64,000 nucleotides of DNA from Cellulomonas sp. NS3 (lineage in GTDB: Bacteria; Actinomycetota; Actinomycetes; Actinomycetales; Cellulomonadaceae), in assembly GCF_024757985.1 (NCBI RefSeq), contig NZ_CP103289.1, forward strand, positions 4,712,001 to 4,776,000, given 5' to 3'. The translations under genes and the position numbers were made by a program. Every line of letters begins with the position of its first letter. Position 1 is the stretch's first letter. The notes beneath the pieces are model-generated. The model ran no database searches, was not told where the DNA came from, and saw only the letters and a list, made by a program, of their open reading frames with translations. Of the stretch, positions 51,245-61,010 are shown piece by piece.

Positions 51245-52231
51245 GTGAGCGACACGCCCATCCCCAGCACCCCGCGCATCGTCATCCTCGCCGGGGGCCT
51301 GTCCCACGAGCGCGACGTCTCCCTGCGCTCAGGCCGCCGCGTCGCCGAGGCGCTGCGGTCCACGGGCGTCGACGTCACCGTCCACGACGTCGACTCCGAC
51401 CTCGTGCCGGCCCTGCTCGACGCGCAGCCCGACCTCGTCTGGCCGCTCCTGCACGGCGCGAGCGGCGAGGACGGCTCAGTCCGTGACGTGCTCGCGCTCC
51501 TCGGTCTGTCCACGGTCGGTACGGGCCCGCGCGAGAGCCGTGTCGCCTGGAGCAAGCCCATCGCGAAGACCGTCGTCGCGCGCGCCGGGATCAGCACGCC
51601 CGACTTCGTGACGCTGCCGCAGAGCCTCTTCCGCGAGCTCGGTGCGTCCCGCGTGCTCGACGCGGTCACCGCACGCCTCGGCCTCCCCCTGGTCGTGAAG
51701 CCCTCCCGCGGTGGGTCCGCGCTCGGTGTGAGCCTCGTGACCGACGCCGCGGACCTCCCCCGGGCGATGGTCCAGTGCTTCGCGTACGGCGACACCGCGC
51801 TCATCGAGCAGGCGGTCGTCGGGACCGAGCTCGCCGTCAGCGTCGTCGACCTGGGCGACGGCGTCCGGGCGCTTCCCGCGGTCGAGATCGTCACCGACGG
51901 CCCGTACGACTACGACGCTCGCTACAACCCCGGTCGCACCGAGTACTTCGCTCCCGCTCGGCTGACCCGCGACCTCGCCGAACGGGCCGGCGCGGTCGCC
52001 GTCGCCGCGCACGAGGCGCTCGGGCTCCGCCACCTCTCGCGCACCGACCTGATCGTCGCTCCCGACGGCTCCGTGGCGTTCCTGGAGGTCAACGTCGCGC
52101 CCGGGATGACCGAGACGTCGCTCCTCCCCCAGTCGGCGGAGGCCGCGGGCCACGAGCTCGGGGCCTTGTATCGGTCGCTGGTCGAGACGGCGCTGCGGGA
52201 TGCGCTGGCCGAGCGGGACGATCACGCCTAG
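51245..52231 (+). CDS. D-alanine--D-alanine ligase-like ATP-grasp protein
   Basis: A 328-residue ATP-grasp enzyme of the Ddl family: RIVILAGGLSHERDVSLRSGRRVAEAL (the first binding loop), PLLHGASGEDGSVRDVL, LGLPLVVKPSRGGSALGVSLV, IEQAVVGTELAVSVVD, PAVEIVTDGPYDYDARYNPGRTEYFAPA and AFLEVNVAPGMTETSLLPQSA (metal-binding Glu/Asn). The HERDVS motif and the short length match the second Ddl-like group found near parAB in actinobacteria, rather than the main Ddl with murC. It may make D-Ala-D-Ala or another dipeptide. GTG 51245. Its last 25 bases are echoed in the repeats that follow. Confidence 0.87.
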   Translation: MSDTPIPSTPRIVILAGGLSHERDVSLRSGRRVAEALRSTGVDVTVHDVDSDLVPALLDAQPDLVWPLLHGASGEDGSVRDVLALLGLSTVGTGPRESRVAWSKPIAKTVVARAGISTPDFVTLPQSLFRELGASRVLDAVTARLGLPLVVKPSRGGSALGVSLVTDAADLPRAMVQCFAYGDTALIEQAVVGTELAVSVVDLGDGVRALPAVEIVTDGPYDYDARYNPGRTEYFAPARLTRDLAERAGAVAVAAHEALGLRHLSRTDLIVAPDGSVAFLEVNVAPGMTETSLLPQSAEAAGHELGALYRSLVETALRDALAERDDHA

Positions 52232-52237
52232 CCGCAG

Positions 52238-52410
52238 GCCTGCCGAGCGGGACTATCGCGCCTAGCCGAGCGAGCCGACCGAGCGGTACGAGCGCGCCAA
52301 GCCCGGGCGAGCCTGCCGAGCGGGACTATCGCGCCTGGCCGGGCGAGCCGACCGAGCGATACGACCGCGCCAAGCCCGGGCGAGCCGGCCGAGCGGGACG
52401 ACCGCACCCG
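52238..52410. repeat. 73-bp tandem repeat, two full copies and a partial third, resembling the ddl-like 3' end
   Basis: Copies at 52238-52310 and 52311-52383 are 69/73 identical; a partial, degenerate copy follows from 52384, and related GCCGAGCGG(A/G)ACGA bits run to about 52560. The first 27 bases of each unit match the end of the preceding gene, including its TAG stop (GCCGAGCGGGACGATCACGC region at 52209), with 2 mismatches. Noncoding. Confidence 0.88.
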
Positions 52411-52640
52411 ATCCGCCGAGCCGGACGACAGCGCCTACCCCGTCGAGCACGCCGAGCGGCCGCGACCTCGCCTACCCTTGAGCCGGCCTGGCCGGGACGA
52501 CCGCCCTTCGCCGTCGAGCCGGTCGAGTGAGGACGACCGCGCGCAACTCGTCGAGCCAGATACCCAGGCCCAACCCACCGAGCCGGACGCCCACGCCTAA
52601 CTCGCCCAACCAGCCGAACGCCAACGTGTGCAGAGCGGGG

Positions 52641-52976
52641 TTGACGGGGGCGGTACGAAAAGTCATCACATGACTCGCTCGGGCGACGCGCCTGCAAGCC
52701 TCCTGAGCGAGCCGAGCGTGGGTCGACGGGAAGCGCATCGCAACACTGACGCGGCACACGCGTGGCACATGGGCGGCGGCTCGGGACTCGAGCGCGTCAT
52801 GTGCACCTTCGAAGCCGCAAGCTCGTCGCCGGTGCGGGTCGGCGGCTGCGGGTGCGTGAAGGTCCGGGTACCAACACCTGGAACGCCACCGACACCTGCC
52901 AGCCGGATCGTGTGCGCGTCGTACGGGACGCGTCGGTGTCCGGGCATCCTCGAGGCGGAAACGTCGCGCCGCGATT
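52641..52976. other. Start of gene-free stretch left of parB (52232-54029)
   Basis: Between the ddl-like stop at 52231 and the parB stop at 54030 (1.8 kb) no frame on either strand has the codon bias or family character of a gene. It holds the 73-bp repeats at the left, then ordinary high-GC sequence with two parS sites (52977 and 54009). No RNA gene was recognised in it. Confidence 0.6.
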
Positions 52977-52992
52977 CGTTTCACGTGAAACG
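52977..52992. promoter_or_regulatory. parS: parS site 1
   Basis: CGTTTCACGTGAAACG, 14 of 16 bases of the parS consensus TGTTTCACGTGAAACA and itself a perfect palindrome. Loading site for ParB, in the gene-free stretch left of parB. Confidence 0.95.
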
Positions 52993-54008
52993 CACCGCCG
53001 TGCTGACTTGTCGCTCGTCCCTACCAGCCGACCCGACGCGCCCGGCCAGATCTCGCGCCCGGCCGCTTCGCGCATCGACGCCAGCCTCGCTAGGGCGGGC
53101 ACCGTGGCCTTGAAGGGCGGGTCGCACGCGCCTCAACGGCGCGGGCTCCGGAGCTCTCGCCGCAGATGCGTCGACGCCGCACACCGTCGGTGGGCACCAG
53201 TGTCGCGAGAAAACCTTGTGCCTCAGCCGTGCTCGTCGTCACGCAGTCACGAGGCGGTCGCGGATGCATGCTGTGCCGTGCCGGACGGTCCACGCTCTGC
53301 ACGGTGCGCGGTCTTGTCGCGGGCCGCTGGGCATCGCCGAGCACCGTAGGCACGATTCGCTACCGCCAGGACCGTCGGAGGTGGATCGTGCCCCGCGGGT
53401 CGGGGTGTCGCAAGCGCGCGTCCACCGCGCGGATGACGGGCTGCGGGCACACGCTCGCACGTCTCGTCTGCACGACCTCGTTCTTGGGTGCGCTCCCCAC
53501 AACCGGCCGGCGATCGCCGGCCGCCGTCAGCGGTTCGCCCTTGCCATCGACGGGGCCCCGCCGAGGTCGTCGCGAAGGATGCTCCATGTCCTGTCGCTGA
53601 GCCTGTCCCCGGAGCGGGCGCGAGGGACTCGTGGGCGCTCTGCACGAGCGGCACCGACATCGAACGGAGCCCCGTATGCGGATGTGGGCCCCGACCTGCG
53701 AGACATCGACGGCCCTGTCGGCGTCAGCAACGACCTCAGGGCGCAGTCGCGCGCCCGGGCCCCCGGACCGCCGCCGTCCGGTCTCGGCTCGTCGCCATTC
53801 GCGCGACCTACGGCTCCTGAGCCGCCCGGATCCGCCGAGCGCCGGGCTTTGGGACGCCCAGTGCTGGGCATCCGATCGCTGAGCCACGGGCGCCGAGCGC
53901 GGAACGACAGGCGCCGAGCCGACGATGACGGCGATTACGGGTGCCGCGCACGACGCTAGTGGACGCACGGCATGGACGTCGCTCACGTCATGGCGCGACA
54001 GAGCCGCC

Positions 54009-54024
54009 CGTTCCACGTGAAACA
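54009..54024. promoter_or_regulatory. parS: parS site 2
   Basis: CGTTCCACGTGAAACA, two differences from consensus, 6 bp beyond the parB stop codon. Confidence 0.88.
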
Positions 54025-54029
54025 ACGAC

Positions 54030-55283
54030 TCAGGGCTTGAGGAGGCCCGGATCCTCCGGTGCGAGGCTCTCCAGGATGCGGTTCAGGTCTTGGACGGAAG
54101 CGAACTCCACGGTGAGTCGGCCTCGGGCCTTGCCGAGGTTGATCTTCACGCGCGTCTCGAACCGGTCTGACAGTCTGGATGCGAGTTCGTCGAGCGCCTC
54201 GTTCCGCTCCCCCGCCTTCGGCCGACGCCGTGCGGCTGGACTCTCGGCGTCGCCCCCGAGCGACACGATCTCCTCGACGGCGCGTACCGACAGCCCTTCG
54301 GAGACGATGCGCTGCGCGAGCCGCTCGATCGCCGCTCCGTCGGCGAGTCCGAGCAGCGCGCGCGCGTGACCCGCGGAGATCACACCAGCGGCGACGCGGC
54401 GCTGCACGAGCGGCGGAAGCCGGAGCAGCCGAAGCGTGTTGGAGATCTGCGGGCGGGAGCGGTGAATGCGCGTGGCCAGCTCCTCGTGCGTGCAGCCGAA
54501 GTCGTCGAGCAGCTGCTGGTAGGCGGCCGCCTCCTCGAGCGGGTTGAGCTGCGATCGGTGCAAGTTCTCCAGGAGCGCGTCGCGGAGCAGATCGCTGTCC
54601 TCAGTGTCCCGGACGATCGCGGGGATCACGGACATGCCGGCGGCCTGGGTGGCCCGCCACCGGCGCTCACCCATGATGAGCTCGTACTGATCGTCACCGA
54701 CCGGCCGGACCACGACCGGCTGCAGGACGCCAACCTCGCGGATCGAGGCGACGAGCTCCTCGAGCGCCTCCTCCTCGAACACCGTCCGCGGCTGACGCGG
54801 GTTCGGCCGGATCGAATCGACGGGGAGCTCGGCGAACCGCGCGCCCGGCACGGGCACCAGGTCCTCTGCGAGACCGGTTGACCGTCGACTCGTCCTGTCG
54901 GCGGCGGGAGACGTGTCCCCCGCGTCGGGCGGCACCTCGTCACTCGGCGTCGCGGCCGGGCTCGAGACCGTCGCGGTGTCCACCGCTGCGTCGGTCACAG
55001 CTGTCCGCGTCTCGTCGACGGCAGGCTCGGCTTCCGAGACCGTGGCGGTCGCCTCGGACGTCGTTGTTGGTGCGACGGCCGTAGCCGTTGCCGGCGCTGT
55101 GGTTCCACGTGAAACAGGCCGCGTCACCGGATCGGGAGGAAGGTCCACGTCCGGAGCACCGGTCCTGTTGTCCGGGAAGAAGACGTCCACCGGACGCTGA
55201 GCGTCCGACGTCCGCTGGCCGTCCAGGCCGTTGGGGATGAGGGCGCCGAGCCCTCGGCCCAGCCCCCGACGCTTCTCGCTCAC
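54030..55283 (-). CDS. parB: Chromosome-partitioning protein ParB
   Basis: A 417-residue CTP-dependent DNA clamp that loads at parS and spreads. N-terminus [13 protein letters not shown] is the ParA-stimulating segment. A long Thr/Ala/Val linker (about 40-140) precedes the CTPase domain: [43 protein letters not shown] and [12 protein letters not shown] (the CTP-contacting Arg box). The HTH domain (TIRDTED... [26 protein letters not shown]) binds parS, and the C-terminal dimerisation domain ends [12 protein letters not shown]. Start GTG 55283 overlaps the parA stop (GTGA). A parS-like site at 55101 is within the linker coding sequence. Confidence 0.97.
   Translation of the reverse strand: MSEKRRGLGRGLGALIPNGLDGQRTSDAQRPVDVFFPDNRTGAPDVDLPPDPVTRPVSRGTTAPATATAVAPTTTSEATATVSEAEPAVDETRTAVTDAAVDTATVSSPAATPSDEVPPDAGDTSPAADRTSRRSTGLAEDLVPVPGARFAELPVDSIRPNPRQPRTVFEEEALEELVASIREVGVLQPVVVRPVGDDQYELIMGERRWRATQAAGMSVIPAIVRDTEDSDLLRDALLENLHRSQLNPLEEAAAYQQLLDDFGCTHEELATRIHRSRPQISNTLRLLRLPPLVQRRVAAGVISAGHARALLGLADGAAIERLAQRIVSEGLSVRAVEEIVSLGGDAESPAARRRPKAGERNEALDELASRLSDRFETRVKINLGKARGRLTVEFASVQDLNRILESLAPEDPGLLKP
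55101..55116. promoter_or_regulatory. parS: parS site 3, inside parB
   Basis: GGTTCCACGTGAAACA, two mismatches. On the coding strand it specifies VSRGTT in the non-conserved linker of ParB, so the protein tolerates it. Confidence 0.8.
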
Positions 55284-57454
55284 TTGTCCTCCTGCTGGTG
55301 GGTCACGTCGCCGTGCGTGCCGGTTCGGGCCTCGGCGAACGCGCCGTCGCGCTCTGCCGAGAGTTCGTCCGGGCCGTTCGCAGGGCCGTCCGACGCGGGG
55401 CGATCGTTGGGGGTGATGTCGCCGCCCGGGGCGGCGACGATGGCTCGCTCGGCAAGTTCCCGTGCCGCTTCCAGGTACGCGAGTGCGCCGGTGGAGCCGG
55501 GGTCGTACGTCATCACCGTCTGGCCGTAGCTCGGGGCTTCGGAGATACGGACCGACCGAGGGACCGAGGTGCGCAGCGTGGTCTCCGGGAAGTGCTCGCG
55601 CACCTCTTGTGCCACCTGCTGGGCGAGGTTCGTACGCGCGTCGTACATCGTCAGCAGGATCGTCGAGACGTGCAGGTCCGGGTTCAGGTGTGCCTGGATG
55701 AGCTGGATCGTCTTCAGCAGCTGGCTCAGCCCCTCAAGCGCGTAGTACTCGCACTGGATCGGGATCAGCACCTCCCGACCGACGACGAACGCGTTCACCG
55801 TGAGCAGCCCGAGGCTCGGGGGGCAGTCGACGAAGACGTAGTCGATCGGCTCGAGCCCAGCCTCGATGCGACCGCGCAGGTACGCATCGAGTGCTGACCG
55901 GAGGCGAGTCTCCCGCGCCACCATCGACACGAGCTCGATCTCCGCGCCCGACAGGTCGATGGTCGCCGGCAAGCACCAGAGGCGCGGCACGTCCGGGCTC
56001 TCCTGCACGGCCTCCGCCATGCTCGCCCCCTCGACCAGGACCTCGTAGATCGAGGGAGTCCCGGCACGGTGCTCGATGCCGAGGGCGGTCGAGGCGTTGC
56101 CCTGGGGGTCGTTGTCCAGCACGAGCACGTTGAGTCCGGCCTGCGCGAGAGCCGCCGCCATGTTCACGGTCGTCGTGGTCTTGCCGACGCCACCCTTCTG
56201 GTTCGCCACCGTGATGACCCGCGTCGACGCGGGGCGGGGGAACCTTCTCCCCCGCAGCTGTATGCGCCGGCGAGCGTCCTCCTGGATCTGCGCCATCAAA
56301 GGTGTGTCCTCACCGACGTCCGGAAGACTCTGCACGAGCGCATCCCGGTGGAGGTCGTCGGCGTCCACTCCGGCGGCATCGAGCGTGAGCGTGTCGTCGA
56401 GATCCTGGCCCGCCGACCCAGGTGCTGGTGCGCGGTCCGCGTCAACGACCTGCTCCTGGTCATCGACCCGGGCTGCGGTCATACCGTCGTTCATCTGCTC
56501 GCTTGCTTCTGCACCGTCAGGCGCGTCGTGGAGAGTGCCGTGCACATGGTCGGGCATCGGAGGCCCGGAGATGTCCGCTGGCGGAGGCGGCGTGTCAAAA
56601 CGCACGGGTGCCGGCACGGGGTCGGTGGAGTCGTCCTGCGCGGCGAACGCCTGCGCGGCACTTGCTCCGGTATCCCCGTCATTGCCGGACGCGTGCACGG
56701 TGTCGTCGGCCGCCGCGGCCGGTACGTCATTCGATGCCGCGGGTGCAGAGCCGTGAGCCGCGGTGCCGTCCATCACCGCGTTCGATGGTTCCGCAGTCCT
56801 CGACGCGCCGCTGGGTGCGACGTTCGAAGCCTGAGCCGAACTGCCCGCGCCGACGGCTCCACCCGAGAACCCCGTTGTTTCACGTGAAACCGATCGCTCT
56901 GCGTCGATCGCTGCGGCGGCCTCGAACTCCGAGCTCGTCGCACCGTCTGACCGGCTGTCCGCGGTCGGGGCCGGCCTGTCGAGCGCTGCGGCCGCGGTCT
57001 GAGCGGCGAGCTCGTGGGAACCGTCCGCGGGCGTGAGGTCCGCGTTCGCCGTCTCGGCGTATGCGTCAGCCATGACAGACGCACCCTTCGAGACCGGGGC
57101 GTCCGACTGAGGGTCGAGGGCGCGCGCAGAGGATTCGGTGTGCACGGGACCGCTCCCCGGCGCGAGCGACGGCCACACAGTCGTCGACACCGATCCCGCC
57201 ACGTCTGAGGCCTCGCCTGCGGGTGCCGCCTCGCTCCCGAGGCGCTGGCTATCCGCGTCCTCGGTGGTCGAAGGGGGCGACGCCTGCGGCGTCGGCTCCG
57301 AAGCGGGCTCGGCGTAGGCCGGTCTGACCGGAGGAGCGGGTACCCAGGAGTCGATGTCGGGACTGGCTGGCACAGCGATGGGATCTTGGCGCCGCTTCTT
57401 CCTACCGAACACCGCGAACAGCCTCCCGAACGACGCGAACCACTGTGGTCTCAT
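55280..57454 (-). CDS. parA: Chromosome-partitioning ATPase ParA with long N-terminal extension
   Basis: The C-terminal ~300 residues are a standard ParA/Soj ATPase: [28 protein letters not shown] (deviant Walker A; Lys425 with this start), [35 protein letters not shown] (Walker B), [19 protein letters not shown] and [18 protein letters not shown]. The first ~415 residues are Ala/Pro/Asp/Ser-rich and without a fold, far longer than in most ParA proteins. GC-rich third positions show it is coding. Start is uncertain: ATG 57454 overlaps rsmG by 53 bp; 57481, 57075 or the ATG before [10 protein letters not shown] (about 56298) are other options, the last giving a normal-length protein. Works with ParB on origin segregation. 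Confidence 0.92.
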   Translation of the reverse strand: MRPQWFASFGRLFAVFGRKKRRQDPIAVPASPDIDSWVPAPPVRPAYAEPASEPTPQASPPSTTEDADSQRLGSEAAPAGEASDVAGSVSTTVWPSLAPGSGPVHTESSARALDPQSDAPVSKGASVMADAYAETANADLTPADGSHELAAQTAAAALDRPAPTADSRSDGATSSEFEAAAAIDAERSVSRETTGFSGGAVGAGSSAQASNVAPSGASRTAEPSNAVMDGTAAHGSAPAASNDVPAAAADDTVHASGNDGDTGASAAQAFAAQDDSTDPVPAPVRFDTPPPPADISGPPMPDHVHGTLHDAPDGAEASEQMNDGMTAARVDDQEQVVDADRAPAPGSAGQDLDDTLTLDAAGVDADDLHRDALVQSLPDVGEDTPLMAQIQEDARRRIQLRGRRFPRPASTRVITVANQKGGVGKTTTTVNMAAALAQAGLNVLVLDNDPQGNASTALGIEHRAGTPSIYEVLVEGASMAEAVQESPDVPRLWCLPATIDLSGAEIELVSMVARETRLRSALDAYLRGRIEAGLEPIDYVFVDCPPSLGLLTVNAFVVGREVLIPIQCEYYALEGLSQLLKTIQLIQAHLNPDLHVSTILLTMYDARTNLAQQVAQEVREHFPETTLRTSVPRSVRISEAPSYGQTVMTYDPGSTGALAYLEAARELAERAIVAAPGGDITPNDRPASDGPANGPDELSAERDGAFAEARTGTHGDVTHQQEDK
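56876..56891. promoter_or_regulatory. parS: parS site 4, inside parA
   Basis: TGTTTCACGTGAAACC, 15/16 of consensus. Coding strand reads VSRETT in the N-terminal extension of ParA. Confidence 0.93.
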
Positions 57455-58082
57455 CGACACCGTCAATTGTGTGAGCCGCATGAATGGACGCTTGCCCGGC
57501 TCCCAGACGCTTGCCGGCCTTGCTTGCCGTCTGCACCTCGTCCGCTGCCCGTCCGCCCTTGAGCGCCACGAGAACTCCCCCGCTGGTCAGGAGCGGGAGC
57601 GCCCACCGGTAGAGCCGGTCGAGGGGGGCGACTGCGCGGGCGGTGATGGCGTCAGCCAGGAGACTCCCGTGTACGTCTTCGGCTCGTGCGCGGGTGACGG
57701 TCGCATTCGCCAGGCCGAGCTCCGCGACAACTTCACCGAGCCAGACGCATCGACGCTCCATCGGCTCGAGCAGCACGACCTCCGCTTCCGGGAGCATCGC
57801 CGCAACGACAACGCCCGGCAGGCCGGCTCCAGAGCCGAGGTCCACGATGCGGCCGGTCTGCGGCAGGAACGGCACGACGGCGGCCGAGTTCAGCAGGTGC
57901 CGCTCCCACAGGCGTCCGACCTCACGCGGCCCGACAAGGCCGCGAAGGACGCCCTCGTCCGCCAGCATGCGATGGAAGTGCTGGACGGAGCTCCAGGAAG
58001 ATCCGAAGTACGCCGGCAGCCGAGAATCTCCTTCGAGCGGGTCCGGAAGCATGGTCGCCTCGTCCGTCTCGGCTCCGTTCAT
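57402..58082 (-). CDS. rsmG: 16S rRNA (guanine527-N7)-methyltransferase RsmG
   Basis: A 226-residue SAM-dependent enzyme (GidB) that methylates G527 of 16S rRNA; loss gives low-level streptomycin resistance. Motifs: LAYFGSSWSS-like entry (RLPAYFGSSWSSVQHFHRML), GPREVGRLWERHLLNSAAV, RIVDLGSGAGLPGVVVAAMLPEAEVVLLEPMERRCVWLGEV (SAM site), DAITARAVAPLDRLYRWALPLL, and GGVLVALKGGRAADEV. ATG 58082. Its end overlaps the parA start region. To its right lies a 2.9-kb gap where jag would normally be immediately adjacent. Confidence 0.96.
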   Translation of the reverse strand: MNGAETDEATMLPDPLEGDSRLPAYFGSSWSSVQHFHRMLADEGVLRGLVGPREVGRLWERHLLNSAAVVPFLPQTGRIVDLGSGAGLPGVVVAAMLPEAEVVLLEPMERRCVWLGEVVAELGLANATVTRARAEDVHGSLLADAITARAVAPLDRLYRWALPLLTSGGVLVALKGGRAADEVQTASKAGKRLGAGQASIHAAHTIDGVDETTVVRVVREAVRGVR

Positions 58083-58300
58083 GCACCTCGCCCCGTTCCT
58101 GAAGGGGCCGAAGCCCCGCTCGATCGAGGCCGCCGGACCTCGTCACCACACTGGTGCGCGGCCCACCGTACCGTCTGCTCGATCGCATCCATGTGTGCCA
58201 CCCCGCTGCTTGTGTACATCGACACGCGCGTCACTGTCCGGGGGCGGACGAGGTGTCCCCGATTCGCCGTCGGCCTCTCCTCACCCGCTGCGAGAGTCGG
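58083..58300. other. Start of gene-free stretch between rsmG and jag (58083-61010)
   Basis: Across 2.9 kb no frame has coding bias or recognised family; long open frames on both strands are accidental products of high G+C. It contains parS sites at 58524, 59075 and 60835, a degenerate one at 58301, and tandem repeats at 59686, 59940 and 60444-60672. In most actinobacteria rsmG and jag are adjacent, so this is inserted or expanded sequence. No RNA gene was recognised. Confidence 0.6.
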
Positions 58301-58316
58301 TGTTTCACGTAGAACG
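58301..58316. promoter_or_regulatory. Degenerate parS-like site
   Basis: TGTTTCACGTAGAACG keeps the left half exactly but has GA to AG in the right half (13/16). Symmetry is broken, so ParB binding is doubtful; perhaps a decayed site. Confidence 0.4.
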
Positions 58317-58523
58317 TGCCCTGCCGGTTGACGTCTCGGGCGTGAAGTCGACGCTCTCGCGCGTGCACCACTGGTGTACGCCCGGGATCCGCGGCATCAA
58401 CTCTTGGGCTGCACTCGTCGTGACGGGGATCTCACGGGACTGCCGCAGCGGGGCGGAGCCAAGCTTCTCTCCAGCGAGCGCCCGCCCAGCAACAGCCGTG
58501 GCGGCATCTGCGGCCGACGCTCC

Positions 58524-58539
58524 CGTTTCACGTGAAACA
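58524..58539. promoter_or_regulatory. parS: parS site 5
   Basis: CGTTTCACGTGAAACA, 15/16 of consensus, in the gene-free stretch between rsmG and jag. Confidence 0.95.
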
Positions 58540-59074
58540 TGCCCGACGTGTGACGTGCGCGCTCGACCCCGACCGCGCCGCGGCTGAAACGAGAACCACG
58601 ACGCGGTCAGCTACGTAGGCAGCGACTCCGGTGCACTGCCTCGACGGGACCCCGTTGCGCCTGACCCATGAGAAGGGCTGCGTAGCTGACGGAACCAAGT
58701 GCCCCGGCGACAGCGAAACCACTACCCCTCGACGCACGAGCACGGCGGCGGCGAATGGACGACCCGACGGCGATCGTGGGTCGGCGCTGAGCCGCATAGT
58801 CATCCTGCGCACAGGACGGCATGCGCCCTCCGAATGCGGCGTCGCGCCAGTGGCGCTCCCAGCTTTCATGTTCCAGCGAGTCCAGGGCACAAGGGTGTCA
58901 GCCGCTCCAGCGCCCAGTGGGCGCAAGCGGCGTGCGCCGTGGGCGGAGGGCGGTGGACGATGGACGGCCTCCACTGCCTCCGTGGATTGGGTCATGTGTC
59001 CGCTGGATCCGCACCGCGTCAGTACGGGGCGCGCGGCAACGCACGCCTGACCGGCGTGATCCGCGCGGCAGGAG

Positions 59075-59090
59075 CGTTTCACGTGAAACG
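59075..59090. promoter_or_regulatory. parS: parS site 6
   Basis: CGTTTCACGTGAAACG, identical to site 1 and perfectly palindromic. Confidence 0.95.
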
Positions 59091-59685
59091 AGCGACACCC
59101 TTGTCTCGGGTGCGGTTCGGAACGGGCACGCCACGTCACCGACTGCCGGCGAACCTGCAGGGTGTCATGCGGGTCTTGCGGAACGGTGCACAGAGCATGG
59201 GAGTCCTCTCGGGTCGAACCTCGACGCCGCAGGCGTCGGCTCAGCAGGGCGCTCCCTCGCGTCGCGCCGGCGAGCGGGCGGCGGTCATTCGACGAGATCT
59301 CTCCGAAACAGCTGAAGCAAACAGCCCGCCACGCTGCAGCCACGGGCACGGGTCGCAGCTGGTGGCGTCGCCGGTTGCTAAGCGACCGGTCGTGGCGCGC
59401 GTCCGCGCCGCGCCGCTGGCGCGCGGGGGCAGGGGCGGGGGCGCGGGGGCGCGGCGATCAAACCGGAAGGCGATGAGCCGGACGCCATGAGACCAATGCA
59501 CCCACCAGCACGCCACGTTCCCTCGCGCAGAGGAGGGGCGTTGATCGAACCCCCATGAATCCACGATCGGATCACTGTCATGACCCCGACTGTCATGTGC
59601 GCCGCGAGCGCAGACGGCGATCCGTGAACTGCCAAAGGCCATCGGCCGCCGCTGTCGTCCTGTCAGGTGCCCGGCGAGCAGACCG

Positions 59686-59745
59686 TCTGGTGTGCCGGGC
59701 TTGCTCGAACACCCCTCTGGTGTGCCGAGCCGACTCGAACACCGA
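59686..59745. repeat. Direct repeat, 30 bp x 2
   Basis: Two adjacent units beginning TCTGGTGTGCCG and containing CTCGAACACC, differing in a few central bases and at the end. Noncoding. Confidence 0.8.
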
Positions 59746-59939
59746 GCGACGCAAGAAGCCGGTCCCGGGGGTTCGGAGACGCGGATCGGCAGCGGACTGG
59801 TCGACCGTGCGCCGATACGGCGCGCTCGGCCCGGCGGGCCCCTCCTGCGCACGTAGCGGGGCTGTGGCGGTCCTGCCAGCTCCGTCGGACCACGTTGCGC
59901 GCTACGCGGCGTCGCGAGTCGTGCGGCCGATCCCGCTTG

Positions 59940-59980
59940 TCGACTCGGACGGCTACTGGTCCTCGACTCGGACGGCTACT
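59940..59980. repeat. Direct repeat TCGACTCGGACGGCTACT x 2
   Basis: Exact 18-bp copies at 59940-59957 and 59963-59980, 23 bp apart, in noncoding sequence. Confidence 0.8.
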
Positions 59981-60443
59981 TCACCGGCGGTGCCGTCGAC
60001 CGGCGCTTCGACGCCAAACGACGCCGGAGGCAGACGACCTGGAGGGCAGGGCCGCATCCTCTACGCCATGGCGCGGGCCCCTCCGGTTGGCCGTCGACGC
60101 GGCGATCCGCGCGTCGGGCGGACGAAGACCCACCGTCATCGTCTGCTGTCGCCGCGCCTCGGGTGCCCCGCATCCAGACGTGGACGACAGGTCGAGGCGC
60201 ATCCCCTCGCAGCCGAGATCGACACAAACGTGACCTTACGTCCACCCGCCGATGGCGGCGGATGCGCACGGTCGCGACAGCAGGACCGGCTGCCTACTTG
60301 TCACTGGTAGCGCAACAGCGCGCCTGGAGGCTCGTGTCTCGTTTCTCGTCGCGCGCAGCTCCAGCAACGTCCCACTCGGCTCGTACCCTCGAGCACCGGT
60401 CTCGTCGCTCGAGGCTTCCCGCTGACGGCTCGTAGTGCACGGC

Positions 60444-60672
60444 TACCCCCCGAGGTTCGCGGCTCGCTGTTCACGGCTCACGGGTTCGCGGTTCCCGGCT
60501 CCGAGTTCCCGGCCCCAGACTCCGGTTCATGGGTCCCGGATCGCGGCTCCCGGTTCGCGGCGCCCGGACGCGGCTCCCGGGATGCCGGGGGCGGACACCG
60601 GGACACCGCAGACGCCGGGACACCGCAGACGCCGGGACGCCGGGACCTCGGGACGTCGGGACGTCGGGACGT
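60444..60672. repeat. Low-complexity tract with 17-bp and 8-bp tandem repeats
   Basis: From 60444 an irregular series of CGGTTC/CGGCTC/CCCGG blocks; then CGGGACACCGCAGACGC twice (60599-60615, 60616-60632) and five octamers of the CGGGACGT type (60633-60672). Noncoding; looks like replication-slippage growth. Confidence 0.85.
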
Positions 60673-60834
60673 CCTCCCCCGCCCGTCACCGCATGACAAC
60701 CTCGCGCGACGGCCCCACACATCACCACATGGTCCCCAGCATCATCGATCGACGACGCGACCCCGCGCGTAGGCGGACGAGACAGTCAGCGCACGCACGT
60801 TCCTCCTCCGCCGCACGCCTATCGGCGAACCCGC

Positions 60835-60850
60835 CGTTCCACGTGAAACA
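60835..60850. promoter_or_regulatory. parS: parS site 7
   Basis: CGTTCCACGTGAAACA, same variant as site 2; the site nearest to the origin within the window. Confidence 0.88.
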
Positions 60851-61010
60851 CCGTCCCGGTTCAGGGCCGCTAGCCCCCGACTCGTCCCCCGGGTGCCCGA
60901 GCGCGCGCAACCAGTACGTCTCATCCCTCACAGCCCACACCCGGCTCACCGTCCTCATGCACCCCACGGACGACCCGAGCACCCGCCGCGCCACCACACC
61001 CCAGACACGC

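Noticed and set aside
52238-52410. CRISPR array
   Set aside because: The 73-bp units are contiguous, with no unique spacers, and no cas genes are nearby.
52762-53959. Several 150-250 codon frames in the gap left of parB
   Set aside because: Overlapping on both strands, rich in Arg/Ser/Pro, with no ribosome site and no third-position bias favouring any one of them.
58607-59852. Possible genes in the rsmG-jag gap
   Set aside because: The translations look random (many Trp/Cys/His in Arg-rich context) and no frame has consistent codon bias; parS sites interrupt them.
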